16,026 nt of DNA. It comes from DASVRA01 sp036388855 (GTDB taxonomy: Bacteria > Pseudomonadota > Alphaproteobacteria > Caulobacterales > Caulobacteraceae). Every line of letters starts with the position of its first letter. Within the stretch, counting starts at the first letter, position 1. The notes below the pieces were generated by a model. That model was not told the origin of the DNA and did not search any database. It saw nothing but the letters and a program-made list of their open reading frames with translations. This document shows, piece by piece, positions 5,896 through 12,833 of the stretch. The stretch is taken from assembly GCA_036388855.1 (NCBI GenBank), contig DASVRA010000014.1:1-16026 (forward strand). The letters run 5' to 3'. Both the position numbers and the translations under genes were made by a program.

Positions 5896-5963
5896 GTTGC
5901 GCCGCCTAAGCTCGCACAGGGCCAAGAGACCGCGCGCGCGGGTCGGCCCCAAGGCGGCGGGCG

Positions 5964-6596
5964 ATGTTCAAGTTCGGCAAGAAGAAAGACGCCAAGGCGG
6001 CGACGGAGACGCCGGCCGAGGAGCCTGTGGCGGTCGCCGAGGACGAGGACGGCGAGGCTGCTCCCGCAAAGAAGAAGCTGCCGCTGAAGATGATGATCAT
6101 CGCCGGCGCCGCGGCCGTGCTGGTGCTTGGCGGCGGCGGCGGCGCGGCCTTCTTCCTGCTCAGCCCCAAGGACCACGCCGGCAAGGCCGGCGAGCACGGC
6201 AAGAAGAAGCCGAAGAAGGCCAAAGGCGGCCACGGCGCCAAGGATGGCCCGGTCGACAAGACCCAGCCGCAGATCAGCGAAGGCCCCGACGGGGTGGTGT
6301 TCTACACCCTGCCCGACTTGGTGGTGAACATGCAGACCGCCGACGGCAAGCCGACCTTCCTCAAACTGAAATTGACCCTGGAGCTGCCCGACCACGAGGT
6401 GGCCGAGGCGCTGGAGCCGAACCGGCCGCGCCTGCAGGACATGTTCACCACCTTCCTGCGCGAGCTGCGCCCCGAGGACCTGTCGGGCAGCCAGGGCACC
6501 TATCAGCTGCGCCTGGAGATCCTGCGCCGCATCAATCTGGTCATCGCGCCGGCCAAGGTGAACGCGGTGCTGATCGAGGAAATGCTGATCAACTAG
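5964..6596 (+). CDS. fliL: FliL, flagellar basal-body-associated stator protein
   Basis: FliL is a single-pass inner-membrane protein that surrounds or supports the MotAB stator and is needed for motility in Caulobacter. The 210 residues show a basic cytoplasmic start (MFKFGKKKDAK), an acidic stretch, a membrane helix at about residues 43-66, a lysine- and glycine-rich linker (about 68-98), and the periplasmic stomatin-like FliL domain (about 108-210) with YTLPDLVVNMQT, FLKLKLTLEL and RRINLVIAPAKVNAVLIEEM. It begins about 70 bp after a CtrA-like palindrome and has a weak AAGGCGG ribosome site. It is the first gene of a five-gene operon; its TAG stop is directly followed by the fliM ATG with no gap. 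Confidence 0.95.
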   Translation: MFKFGKKKDAKAATETPAEEPVAVAEDEDGEAAPAKKKLPLKMMIIAGAAAVLVLGGGGGAAFFLLSPKDHAGKAGEHGKKKPKKAKGGHGAKDGPVDKTQPQISEGPDGVVFYTLPDLVVNMQTADGKPTFLKLKLTLELPDHEVAEALEPNRPRLQDMFTTFLRELRPEDLSGSQGTYQLRLEILRRINLVIAPAKVNAVLIEEMLIN

Positions 6597-7661
6597 ATGT
6601 CAGACGCCGCCCTCGCCGACGAAACCCTGCAGGCCGCCATGGCCTCGCCGGCGCACGGGTTCGACTCGCCCGCGCCGGCGGAACGCATCCTGAACCAGGA
6701 AGAGATCGACAGCCTGCTCGGCTTCGACCTAGAGGGCGAGGACGACGCCGACCGCACCGGCATCCGCGCGATCATCAACTCGGCGCTGGTCTCCTACGAA
6801 CGGCTGCCGATGCTGGAGATCGTCTTCGACCGCCTGGTGCGGCTGATGACCACCAGCTTGCGCAACTTCACCTCCGATAATGTCGAGGTGTCGCTCGACA
6901 ACATCTCCTCGATCCGCTTCGGCGACTACCTGAATTCGATCCCGCTGCCAGCGATCCTGTCGGTGTTCCGCGCCGAGGAGCTCGACAACTACGGCCTGCT
7001 GACCATCGACTCCAACCTGATCTATTCGATCGTCGACGTGCTCCTGGGCGGCCGTCGCGGCACCGCCGCCATGCGCATCGAGGGCCGCCCCTACACCACC
7101 ATCGAGCGGGCGCTGGTGCAGCGGATGGTCGAGGTGGTGCTGGCCGACGCCACCGCCGCCTTCGATCCGCTGACCAAGGTGACCTTCAACCTGGAGCGGC
7201 TGGAGACCAACCCCCGCTTCGCCGCCATCGCGCGGCCGGCCAACGCGGCGATCCTGGTCAAGCTGCGCATCGACATGGAGGACCGGGGCGGGCGGGTCGA
7301 GCTGCTGCTCCCCTACGCCACGCTGGAGCCGATCCGAAAGCTGCTGCTGCAGCAGTTCATGGGCGAAAAGTTCGGCCGCGACAACATCTGGGAAGGCCAT
7401 CTGGCGAGCGAGCTGTGGTCCACGCAGATGGAGGTGCAGGCGGTGCTCGACGAGCAGCAGGTGCCGCTGAGCCGGGTGCTGGACCTCAAGGAAGGCGACA
7501 CCCTTATTCTGAACGCCACCCCCGACAGCCTGGTCGAACTGCGCGCCGGCTCCGTGCCGCTGACCCGCGGCCGCATGGGCCGGCGCAACCACGCCATCGC
7601 CGTGCGGGTCGAGGCGCCGCTGACGCCCGCCGCGCGCAAGTCCCTGGAGAACTCCCGATGA
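6597..7661 (+). CDS. fliM: FliM, flagellar motor switch protein
   Basis: FliM is the C-ring protein that binds phosphorylated CheY and sets rotation direction. The 354-residue length fits. Seen: ILNQEEIDSLLGF at about residues 31-43, the CheY-P binding motif; a middle CheC-like domain from about 55 to 250 with LPMLEIVFDRLVR, ISSIRFGDYLNSIP and LLTIDSNLIYSIVDVLLGGR; and a C-terminal SpoA domain (about 280-345) with VPLSRVLDLKEGDTLIL and RRNHAIAVRV. The CheY-binding peptide sits about 25 residues further from the N-terminus than in enteric FliM, behind an Ala-rich leader. The stop overlaps the next start as ATGA. No fliN follows, unlike the fliMN order of many bacteria. Confidence 0.98.
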   Translation: MSDAALADETLQAAMASPAHGFDSPAPAERILNQEEIDSLLGFDLEGEDDADRTGIRAIINSALVSYERLPMLEIVFDRLVRLMTTSLRNFTSDNVEVSLDNISSIRFGDYLNSIPLPAILSVFRAEELDNYGLLTIDSNLIYSIVDVLLGGRRGTAAMRIEGRPYTTIERALVQRMVEVVLADATAAFDPLTKVTFNLERLETNPRFAAIARPANAAILVKLRIDMEDRGGRVELLLPYATLEPIRKLLLQQFMGEKFGRDNIWEGHLASELWSTQMEVQAVLDEQQVPLSRVLDLKEGDTLILNATPDSLVELRAGSVPLTRGRMGRRNHAIAVRVEAPLTPAARKSLENSR

Positions 7662-8146
7662 TTGGAATCGTGCTGGACCTGCTGCTGGCCGGCCTGCTGC
7701 TTGGGGCGCTGTTCTTCGGCGTCCGCCTGAACGCGCGCCTGAAGAGCCTGCGCGACAGCCAGGCCGGCTTCGCCGCCGCCGCCATGGAGCTGAACGGCGC
7801 CATCGCCCGCGCTGAAGCGGGCTTGTCCGAGATGCGCGCCGCCAGCCGCGACGCCGAGCAGGGCCTGATGGAGCGCGTCGACGAAGCCCGGCTGATGGTC
7901 AAGCGCCTGCACGAGGTGATGGAGCGGACCCGCGCCCTCCCCGCCTCTCGTGCAGCATCCCCTGCGCCGGCCGCAGGCGCCGCTCTCGCGCTTCCGGAAG
8001 CGCGCGGGAAAGAGGTGGTTGAGCTAAAGGACCGCGTCGAGCAGATCGCCTCGCGCTCCCGTGCGCGCGTCGATGACGAGTTGTTCGCCGAAGACGAGAC
8101 CGTGCCGCAGATGCTCCAGCGGCTGCGCGCCGGAGCGGCTCGGTGA
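7658..8146 (+). CDS. pflI: DUF6468 / PflI-like flagellar positioning protein
   Basis: A 162-residue bitopic membrane protein. Seen: one N-terminal membrane helix (residues 3-22), a long alpha-helical, probably coiled-coil region (about 24-93), an Ala/Pro-rich linker (about 94-113), and a C-terminal helix with VVELKDRVEQIASRSRARVD ending in the conserved-looking DELFAEDETVPQMLQRLRAG. DUF6468 proteins sit directly behind fliLM in polarly flagellated alphaproteobacteria. PflI of Caulobacter crescentus, a bitopic protein with a proline-rich region that places the flagellum at the pole, is to my memory encoded directly after fliM. The name is inferred from that position and architecture, not from an alignment. 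The start overlaps the fliM stop by 4 bp, and its own stop overlaps the next GTG, so translation is coupled on both sides. Confidence 0.68.
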   Translation: MIGIVLDLLLAGLLLGALFFGVRLNARLKSLRDSQAGFAAAAMELNGAIARAEAGLSEMRAASRDAEQGLMERVDEARLMVKRLHEVMERTRALPASRAASPAPAAGAALALPEARGKEVVELKDRVEQIASRSRARVDDELFAEDETVPQMLQRLRAGAAR

Positions 8147-9189
8147 GGGCGCCCCGCCTCCTGCCGCTGATCGCCATTTCCGCCGCCGGCGTGCTGGCGG
8201 TGAAGGGGCTGGCGAGCGTGCAGGCGCTGCCGTCCGCGTTTGCGGGCGCGCGCGCCTGGGGCGAGGAGGCGGTGAAGCCGGCCGACGCCAAGAAGGACGA
8301 CAAGAGCGCCGCCCTGCCTCCGGCCTCCAAGCCGCCGGCGCCGGTTTGCGCGCCCACCGCGGCGGAACTCGCCAAGCAGGCCGGGCTGTCGCCGGCCGAA
8401 CTCCAGCTCCTCCAGAGCCTGGGCGTCCGGCGCGGCCAGCTCGACCAGCGCGACAAGGACTTCGACACCCAGCTGGCGCTCATGGCCGCCGCCGAGGGCA
8501 AGCTCGACGCCAAGATTCGCGCCATGCAGGCGCTGAAGGGCGAGGTCCAGGGGATGCTCGGCCAGGCCGAGACCCAGAAGACCGCCGAGCTGACCCGGCT
8601 GGTCACGGTCTATCAGGCGATGAAGCCCCGCGACGCCGCCGCGCGGATGACGCTCCTGGCCGACGACGTTCGCCTGCCCATCGCCGCGCGGATGAAGGAG
8701 CGCCCCTTGTCCGCCATTCTCGCCCAGATGCCGCCCGCCGAGGCCAAGGCGCTGACCGAAAAGCTGGCCGCGCGCTACAATCCCAATGCCCTGGCCGAAG
8801 CCCGCGCCCGCCTGAACGGCCCAGCCGCTGCGCCTGCCGTCGCCGCGCCGGCCCAGGCGGCGGCCACGCCCGCCACGCCTGTAAAGACCGCCGCGGCCTC
8901 ACCGGACCCTGTCGCCGCCACGACCCCTGCCCCCGCCAAGGTGGCGTCCAACGCCCCCGCCAAGCGTCGTCCCGCCGCCCGGCCGAAGCCGAAAGCCGCC
9001 CCCAAGGTCGCCAAGGTCGAAGCCAAGCCCGAGGCGGCCGCGCAGCCCTCCGGCCCGAAACCCTACGCGAGCCTGCAGCCCGCCGCCGCGAAGCCGGCCG
9101 CCAAGCCAGCGGAGGCTCCGGCGGCGCCCGCCCCGTCTTCCGGCAACACCTCCGTCCCGATCGCGGCGACGGCCGACGCGAAACGCTGA
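8143..9189 (+). CDS. MotE-like protein with MgtE_N domain and long Ala/Pro/Lys tail
   Basis: Starts at a GTG overlapping the previous stop as GTGA; 348 residues. Seen: a signal peptide or N-terminal anchor (about residues 4-34), a linker to about 70, a helical coiled-coil segment (about 85-150, with QRDKDFDTQLALMAAAEGKL), and an MgtE N-terminal-like domain (about 152-212) with VYQAMKPRDAAARM, ILAQMPPAEAKALTEKL. From about residue 225 the protein is low-complexity, rich in Ala, Pro and Lys, ending in a short Ser/Thr/Ala tail. MgtE_N proteins with an N-terminal export signal in alphaproteobacterial flagellar clusters belong to the MotE type; in Sinorhizobium MotE is a periplasmic chaperone for the motor protein MotC. 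Whether that role applies here is inference. It is 3 bp upstream of the next gene. Confidence 0.72.
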   Translation: MRAPRLLPLIAISAAGVLAVKGLASVQALPSAFAGARAWGEEAVKPADAKKDDKSAALPPASKPPAPVCAPTAAELAKQAGLSPAELQLLQSLGVRRGQLDQRDKDFDTQLALMAAAEGKLDAKIRAMQALKGEVQGMLGQAETQKTAELTRLVTVYQAMKPRDAAARMTLLADDVRLPIAARMKERPLSAILAQMPPAEAKALTEKLAARYNPNALAEARARLNGPAAAPAVAAPAQAAATPATPVKTAAASPDPVAATTPAPAKVASNAPAKRRPAARPKPKAAPKVAKVEAKPEAAAQPSGPKPYASLQPAAAKPAAKPAEAPAAPAPSSGNTSVPIAATADAKR

Positions 9190-9192
9190 GCC

Positions 9193-12066
9193 ATGCGGTT
9201 ACGGGGCGGCCTTCGCGGCGCGGCGGGTGTTGCGGCGATCCTCGCCCTCGCCGCGCCGGGCGCCGCCGCGCCGGCCGGCCAGCCGCTGGAGATCAAGGTC
9301 GGCCAAGCGGCGGACTTCAGCCGCGTCGAGTTCCACTGGTCCGCCCCCACCGCCGTCCGCTCCCGCCGCGAAGGCGACCGGCTGATCCTCCAGTTCAGCC
9401 GCGCCGCCCAGCCCAACCTCGCCGACCTGCGGGTGCATCCGCCGAGGTTCGTCAAGACCGCCTCCACCCGCCCCACGCCCGCCGGGCTGGAGCTGACCCT
9501 GGTGCTGGCCGAAGGCGCCGACGCCAAGCTCGGCCAGGCCGACGGCGCCACCTTCGTCAACCTGTTCGCCGCCAAGCCCGCCCCCGCCGCAGGCCCGGCG
9601 CAAGCCAGCACCAGCCCCACGCCCCCCGGCGGCGTGCTGCGCGTGGAAGCCGTCACGGCCGGCCCGCAGCTGCTGCTGCGCTTCCCCTGGGCCGCGCCGA
9701 TCGCCGCGGCGGTGTTCCGCCGCGGTGAGGCGGTGTGGGTCGTGTTCGACGCCGACGCGGGGCTGGACCTGCGTGCGCTGCCGCAGGGCTCGCCCCAGCT
9801 CCAGTCTGTGCGGGCAGTGCGGAGCGGCGGCGTGGCCGCGCTGCGCTTCGAGACGCCCAAGGGCGCGCCGCTGAACGCCTGGGCGCAGGGCGGCGTCTGG
9901 ACCGTGGCCATCGGCCCCGGAACGCAGGGGCGGCCATCGCCCGTCCAGGTCGGCCGCGACGGCGACGCCAATCCGCCGGCCTTGGCGGCTGCGGTGGCGG
10001 GCGTCACCCACGTCGCCTGGCTTGACGACCCGGTGGTGGGCGACCGCGTCGCCGTCGCCATGACCAAGGCTCCCGCCAAAGGTTCGGCCATCCGCCGCGA
10101 CTTCGTGGACCTGTCGATCCTGCCCTCGATTCATGGGATCGCCATCGAGCGCGCCAGCGACGACCTGAAGCTGACCAGTGACGGCGACTTCTTGCGTATC
10201 GCCCGTCCAGGCGGGCTGAAGCTGTCACCGAACTATGCGCGCCTCGATCGCGCTGCGGGCCTCAACCTGCCCAAGCCCGCCGCCATGCCCGCGCTGATCG
10301 ACGCCCGCTGGGCCGACACCGGCGCCCGCCCGTTCACGCACCGCCGCGACCAGCTGGTGCGGCTGGCGGCGGAGGAGGCGCAGAAGCAGGCCGCCGGCGA
10401 CCGCACGCCCGGCGCCCCGGCCCGCATGGCCCTGGCCCGTTTCCTGGTCGGCTCCGACCTCAGCTACGAAGCCATCGGCGTGCTCGACGCGCTGGGCCGG
10501 GCACGGCCGGAGATGCTGGCCAACGCCGAGTTCCGCGGCCTGCGCGGCGCGGCCAAGGTGATGGCCCGGCGCTACAAGGAGGCGCAGACCGACTTCGCCT
10601 CCGCGCCGCTGGCGGGCGAACCGTCCAGCGCGCTGTGGCGCGGCTTCGCGGCTGCGAAGCTGGGCCAGTGGACCGACGCCGACCGTGAGTTCAAGGCCGG
10701 CCTTGCCGCCATCGGTTTGGCCGACCCGGCATGGCGCTCGCGCTTCGCCCGGGCCCACGCGGAAGCGGCGCTGGAACTGGCTGACCTCGACACCGCCCGC
10801 ACCCAGATGCGGCTGGCCCTCAGCCACAAGGAAGCACCCGCCGACCGGCTGGCCACGCGCCTGATCCAGGCGCGGCTGCTGGAAGCCCAGGGCTCCTTCG
10901 ACCGCGCCCTGCCGATCCTCGACGCCGTGGCCCGCGCGCCTCACGAAGGTCTGGCATCCGAAGCCGTGCTCCGCGCCACCCAAATCCGGGTCAGCCGCGG
11001 TCAAATCGCTCCGGCCAAGGCCGCCGCCGCCTTCGACGGCCTGCGCTACCGCTGGCGCGGCGACCGGGTGGAGCTGTCCGTCATCCGGGCCCTGGGTCAG
11101 CTCTACCTGAACCAAGGCCGCTACCGCGAAGCTCTGGAAGCCCTGCGCGCCGCCGGCGGCCGCCTCCCCGACCTTCCCGAGGCGCTGCAGCTGCAGGCCG
11201 ACCTCGCCGCCGCCTTCCGCGCCATGTTCCTCGAAGGCTACGCCGACGGCCTCCAGCCGGTGCAGGCGCTCGCCATGTTCTACGACTTCCGCGAGCTCAC
11301 CCCCATTGGCGCCGACGGCGACGAGATGGTCCGCCGGCTGGCCCAGCGGCTGGTCAACGTCGACCTGCTCGACCAGGCCGCCGAACTGCTCAAATACCAG
11401 GCCGAGAACCGCCTCGACGGCGTCCCCCGCGCCGTGGTCGCCACCGAACAGGCCACCATCGAACTGATGGCCCGCCGCCCCGAAGCCGCGCTGAACGCGC
11501 TCAACAGCTCCCGCACCACCCTGCTGCCGACCGCGCTCCAGGCCCAGCGCCGTCTGGTCGAGGCCCGCGCCTGGCTGCAGCTGAACCGCCCCGAGGCCGC
11601 CGACGAACTCCTGGCCGGTGATCGCTCCCCCGAGGCCGAGGCCATGCGCGCCGAGATCGCCTGGAAGCGCAAGGCCTGGCCCGACGCCGCCCGCCGCTAC
11701 GAAGCGGGCTTAGGGCGTCGTTTCGAGGCGGCCGACCAGTCCCTGACCGCCAACGAGGAATCCCGGCTCCTCCGCGCCGCCGTCGGCTACAGCCTCGCCG
11801 AAGACGAAGCCGCCCTGGCCCGCCTACGTGGCCGCTACGGCGCCTTCGTTCCCCGCGCCCGCGCTCCCGAGGCCCTGCAGGTGGCTCTCGCGGGCGCACA
11901 AGGCGCCACCCTGACCACCCCCAACGTCGTCGCCGCCGTCTCCGAAGAAGAGGCCTTCGCCGGCTGGGTGCTGAAAATGAAAGAGCGCATGCGCCGCGTG
12001 ACCCCGGCCTCGGCGCCCGCTACCCAAGGCGGCGCTCCCGGAGGCAGGATCAAGGCTGCGGGCTAG
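9193..12066 (+). CDS. Large exported protein: N-terminal beta domains plus TPR array, unknown function
   Basis: A 957-residue protein that I cannot assign to a named family. Seen: a Sec signal peptide (about residues 1-26; basic MRLRGGLRG, hydrophobic core, cleavage after AAA). Two beta-rich segments follow, about 31-127 (LEIKVGQAADFSRVEFHW ... RLILQFS) and about 148-242 (LRVEAVTAGPQLLLRF ... AVWVVFDAD), separated by an Ala/Pro linker. Each pairs a residue-of-function strand with a 'force/value' strand, as in AMIN-type peptidoglycan-binding folds. From about residue 385 to 870 the sequence is helical and TPR-like, e.g. ALGQLYLNQGRYREALEALR and AEAALELADLDTARTQMRLA. It closes the fliL operon, 3 bp after the MotE-like gene, so a role in the periplasmic motor or in anchoring to the wall is the natural hypothesis. 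The AMIN comparison is fold-level inference only. Confidence 0.85.
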   Translation: MRLRGGLRGAAGVAAILALAAPGAAAPAGQPLEIKVGQAADFSRVEFHWSAPTAVRSRREGDRLILQFSRAAQPNLADLRVHPPRFVKTASTRPTPAGLELTLVLAEGADAKLGQADGATFVNLFAAKPAPAAGPAQASTSPTPPGGVLRVEAVTAGPQLLLRFPWAAPIAAAVFRRGEAVWVVFDADAGLDLRALPQGSPQLQSVRAVRSGGVAALRFETPKGAPLNAWAQGGVWTVAIGPGTQGRPSPVQVGRDGDANPPALAAAVAGVTHVAWLDDPVVGDRVAVAMTKAPAKGSAIRRDFVDLSILPSIHGIAIERASDDLKLTSDGDFLRIARPGGLKLSPNYARLDRAAGLNLPKPAAMPALIDARWADTGARPFTHRRDQLVRLAAEEAQKQAAGDRTPGAPARMALARFLVGSDLSYEAIGVLDALGRARPEMLANAEFRGLRGAAKVMARRYKEAQTDFASAPLAGEPSSALWRGFAAAKLGQWTDADREFKAGLAAIGLADPAWRSRFARAHAEAALELADLDTARTQMRLALSHKEAPADRLATRLIQARLLEAQGSFDRALPILDAVARAPHEGLASEAVLRATQIRVSRGQIAPAKAAAAFDGLRYRWRGDRVELSVIRALGQLYLNQGRYREALEALRAAGGRLPDLPEALQLQADLAAAFRAMFLEGYADGLQPVQALAMFYDFRELTPIGADGDEMVRRLAQRLVNVDLLDQAAELLKYQAENRLDGVPRAVVATEQATIELMARRPEAALNALNSSRTTLLPTALQAQRRLVEARAWLQLNRPEAADELLAGDRSPEAEAMRAEIAWKRKAWPDAARRYEAGLGRRFEAADQSLTANEESRLLRAAVGYSLAEDEAALARLRGRYGAFVPRARAPEALQVALAGAQGATLTTPNVVAAVSEEEAFAGWVLKMKERMRRVTPASAPATQGGAPGGRIKAAG

Positions 12067-12068
12067 CG

Positions 12069-12117
12069 GCCCGGCGCGGCCCTGGACGAGGCCGTGACCG
12101 CGCGGGCGAGCGTGTTT
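12069..12117 (+). terminator. Possible terminator of the fliL operon
   Basis: Just after the stop at 12066, GCCCG(G)CGCGG (12069-12079) pairs with CCGCGCGGGC (12098-12107), ten pairs with one bulged G. The 18-nt loop is long, and the only T-rich stretch, GTGTTTT (12112-12117 region), starts a few bases after the stem, so this is a weak candidate. Confidence 0.35.
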
Positions 12118-12134
12118 TCAGGCTGACCCGCCTT

Positions 12135-12168
12135 CCTCGCACGCGGGGGCGCGCGCGCGTGCGCGAGG
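12135..12168. repeat. GC-rich imperfect hairpin with alternating CG tract
   Basis: CCTCGC-ACGCG (12135-12145) pairs with CGCGT-GC-GCGAGG (12156-12168), leaving a 2-nt bulge. The segment 12150-12165 is a strict alternation of pyrimidine and purine (CG repeats with one TG), the type of sequence able to adopt Z-DNA. No T-run follows. Confidence 0.5.
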
Positions 12169-12181
12169 TGACCTACTTCCC

Positions 12182-12209
12182 GTCATGGCCGGCTTGTCCC
12201 GGCCATGAC
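12182..12209. repeat. REP-like hairpin
   Basis: GTCATGGCCGG and its exact complement CCGGCCATGAC form an 11-bp stem around the 6-nt loop CTTGTC. Translated antisense it yields the SWPGQAGHDGK-type peptide often seen where such intergenic repeats are read as protein. It lies alone in the spacer after the fliL operon and has no T-run, so it looks like a dispersed palindromic repeat, of a sequence class different from the one inside flgA. Confidence 0.65.
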
Positions 12210-12338
12210 AGATGAAATAGGGGGACAGGTCGGGGGTTTTCCGTCTGGCTTGCGGAAAAACATCGGGCGTTCTCAGACGCTTGTGATTTTCTCGCGACGA
12301 GTTTTCCGCCGGGTCCGGTGCACCCCCACAATGGCGGC

Positions 12339-12833
12339 ATGAGCGGAAGAGCACATGGGGTCGAGGAACCGCTGCAGGGGCAGGCGCTGCTACTGGTGAA
12401 GATGATGACCGAGCTGTTCGAGGAGGCCGACACGGCCGAGACGCCCGAGCAGCACAAGTCGGTGGCGCGCAAGGCGTGGACGCAGAACAGCCTGGGCAGG
12501 GCCTGATCGCGGAGAAGCGGGTGGTGGACGCCGCCTTCGGACCGGCTCCGAAGGGCAAGAACGGGGGCGGGGATGGACAACCCGGGAGACTGGACGAACT
12601 CGAAGAGCAGATCCGACGAGGCACCGAGCGATTGCAGCGGCTGCTCGCCAACCCTCCCAGGCGTGGAGCCGCCATCGGCTGCGCGGGTGGAGGAGGCGGC
12701 GCGGGCGCAGGCGACGCAACTGTGGCTGGAGCGGACCGCGCGCGACCCCAAACTGCTTCGGGCGGAGCCTGACTGGCGATTGGCCTTGGCGGCTACGGAT
12801 ACTGCTAGCCTCGTGGCGGATCAGTTCGGGTAG
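12339..12833 (+). pseudogene. Possible frameshifted small gene, unknown family
   Basis: Protein-like sequence continues across this stretch but changes frame twice. From the ATG at 12339 the first frame gives MSGRAHGVEEPLQGQALLLV ... EQHKSVARKAWTQNSLGRA and stops at 12504-12506. The next sensible sequence (LIAEKRVVDAAFGPAPKGKN, then RLDELEEQIRRGTERLQRLL) is in the frame one base earlier, as if one C were lost from GGCCC near 12500. After about 12655 the first frame resumes with ARAQATQLWLERTARDPKLL and DWRLALAATDTASLVADQFG, stopping at 12833. Rejoined it would encode about 165 mostly helical, charged residues. I do not recognise the family. Two separate tiny genes, or an assembly indel, are alternatives. 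The 3' end overlaps the convergent GST gene by 13 bp. Confidence 0.4.

Noticed and set aside
8061..9728. 555-codon plus-strand frame across the MotE-like gene
   Set aside because: Off-frame reading of the MotE-like and the following gene; Arg/Pro/Gly-rich and crossing a real gene boundary.
10225..11115. 296-codon minus-strand frame inside the large TPR gene
   Set aside because: Antisense shadow of TPR coding sequence with the typical Gln/Gly/Val pattern of complementary GC-rich codons.
12118..12751. Minus-strand frames across the spacer and possible pseudogene
   Set aside because: Composition is Ser/Arg/Pro-rich and part of the sequence is the translated REP-like hairpin (SWPGQAGHDGK), a common false-gene signature.
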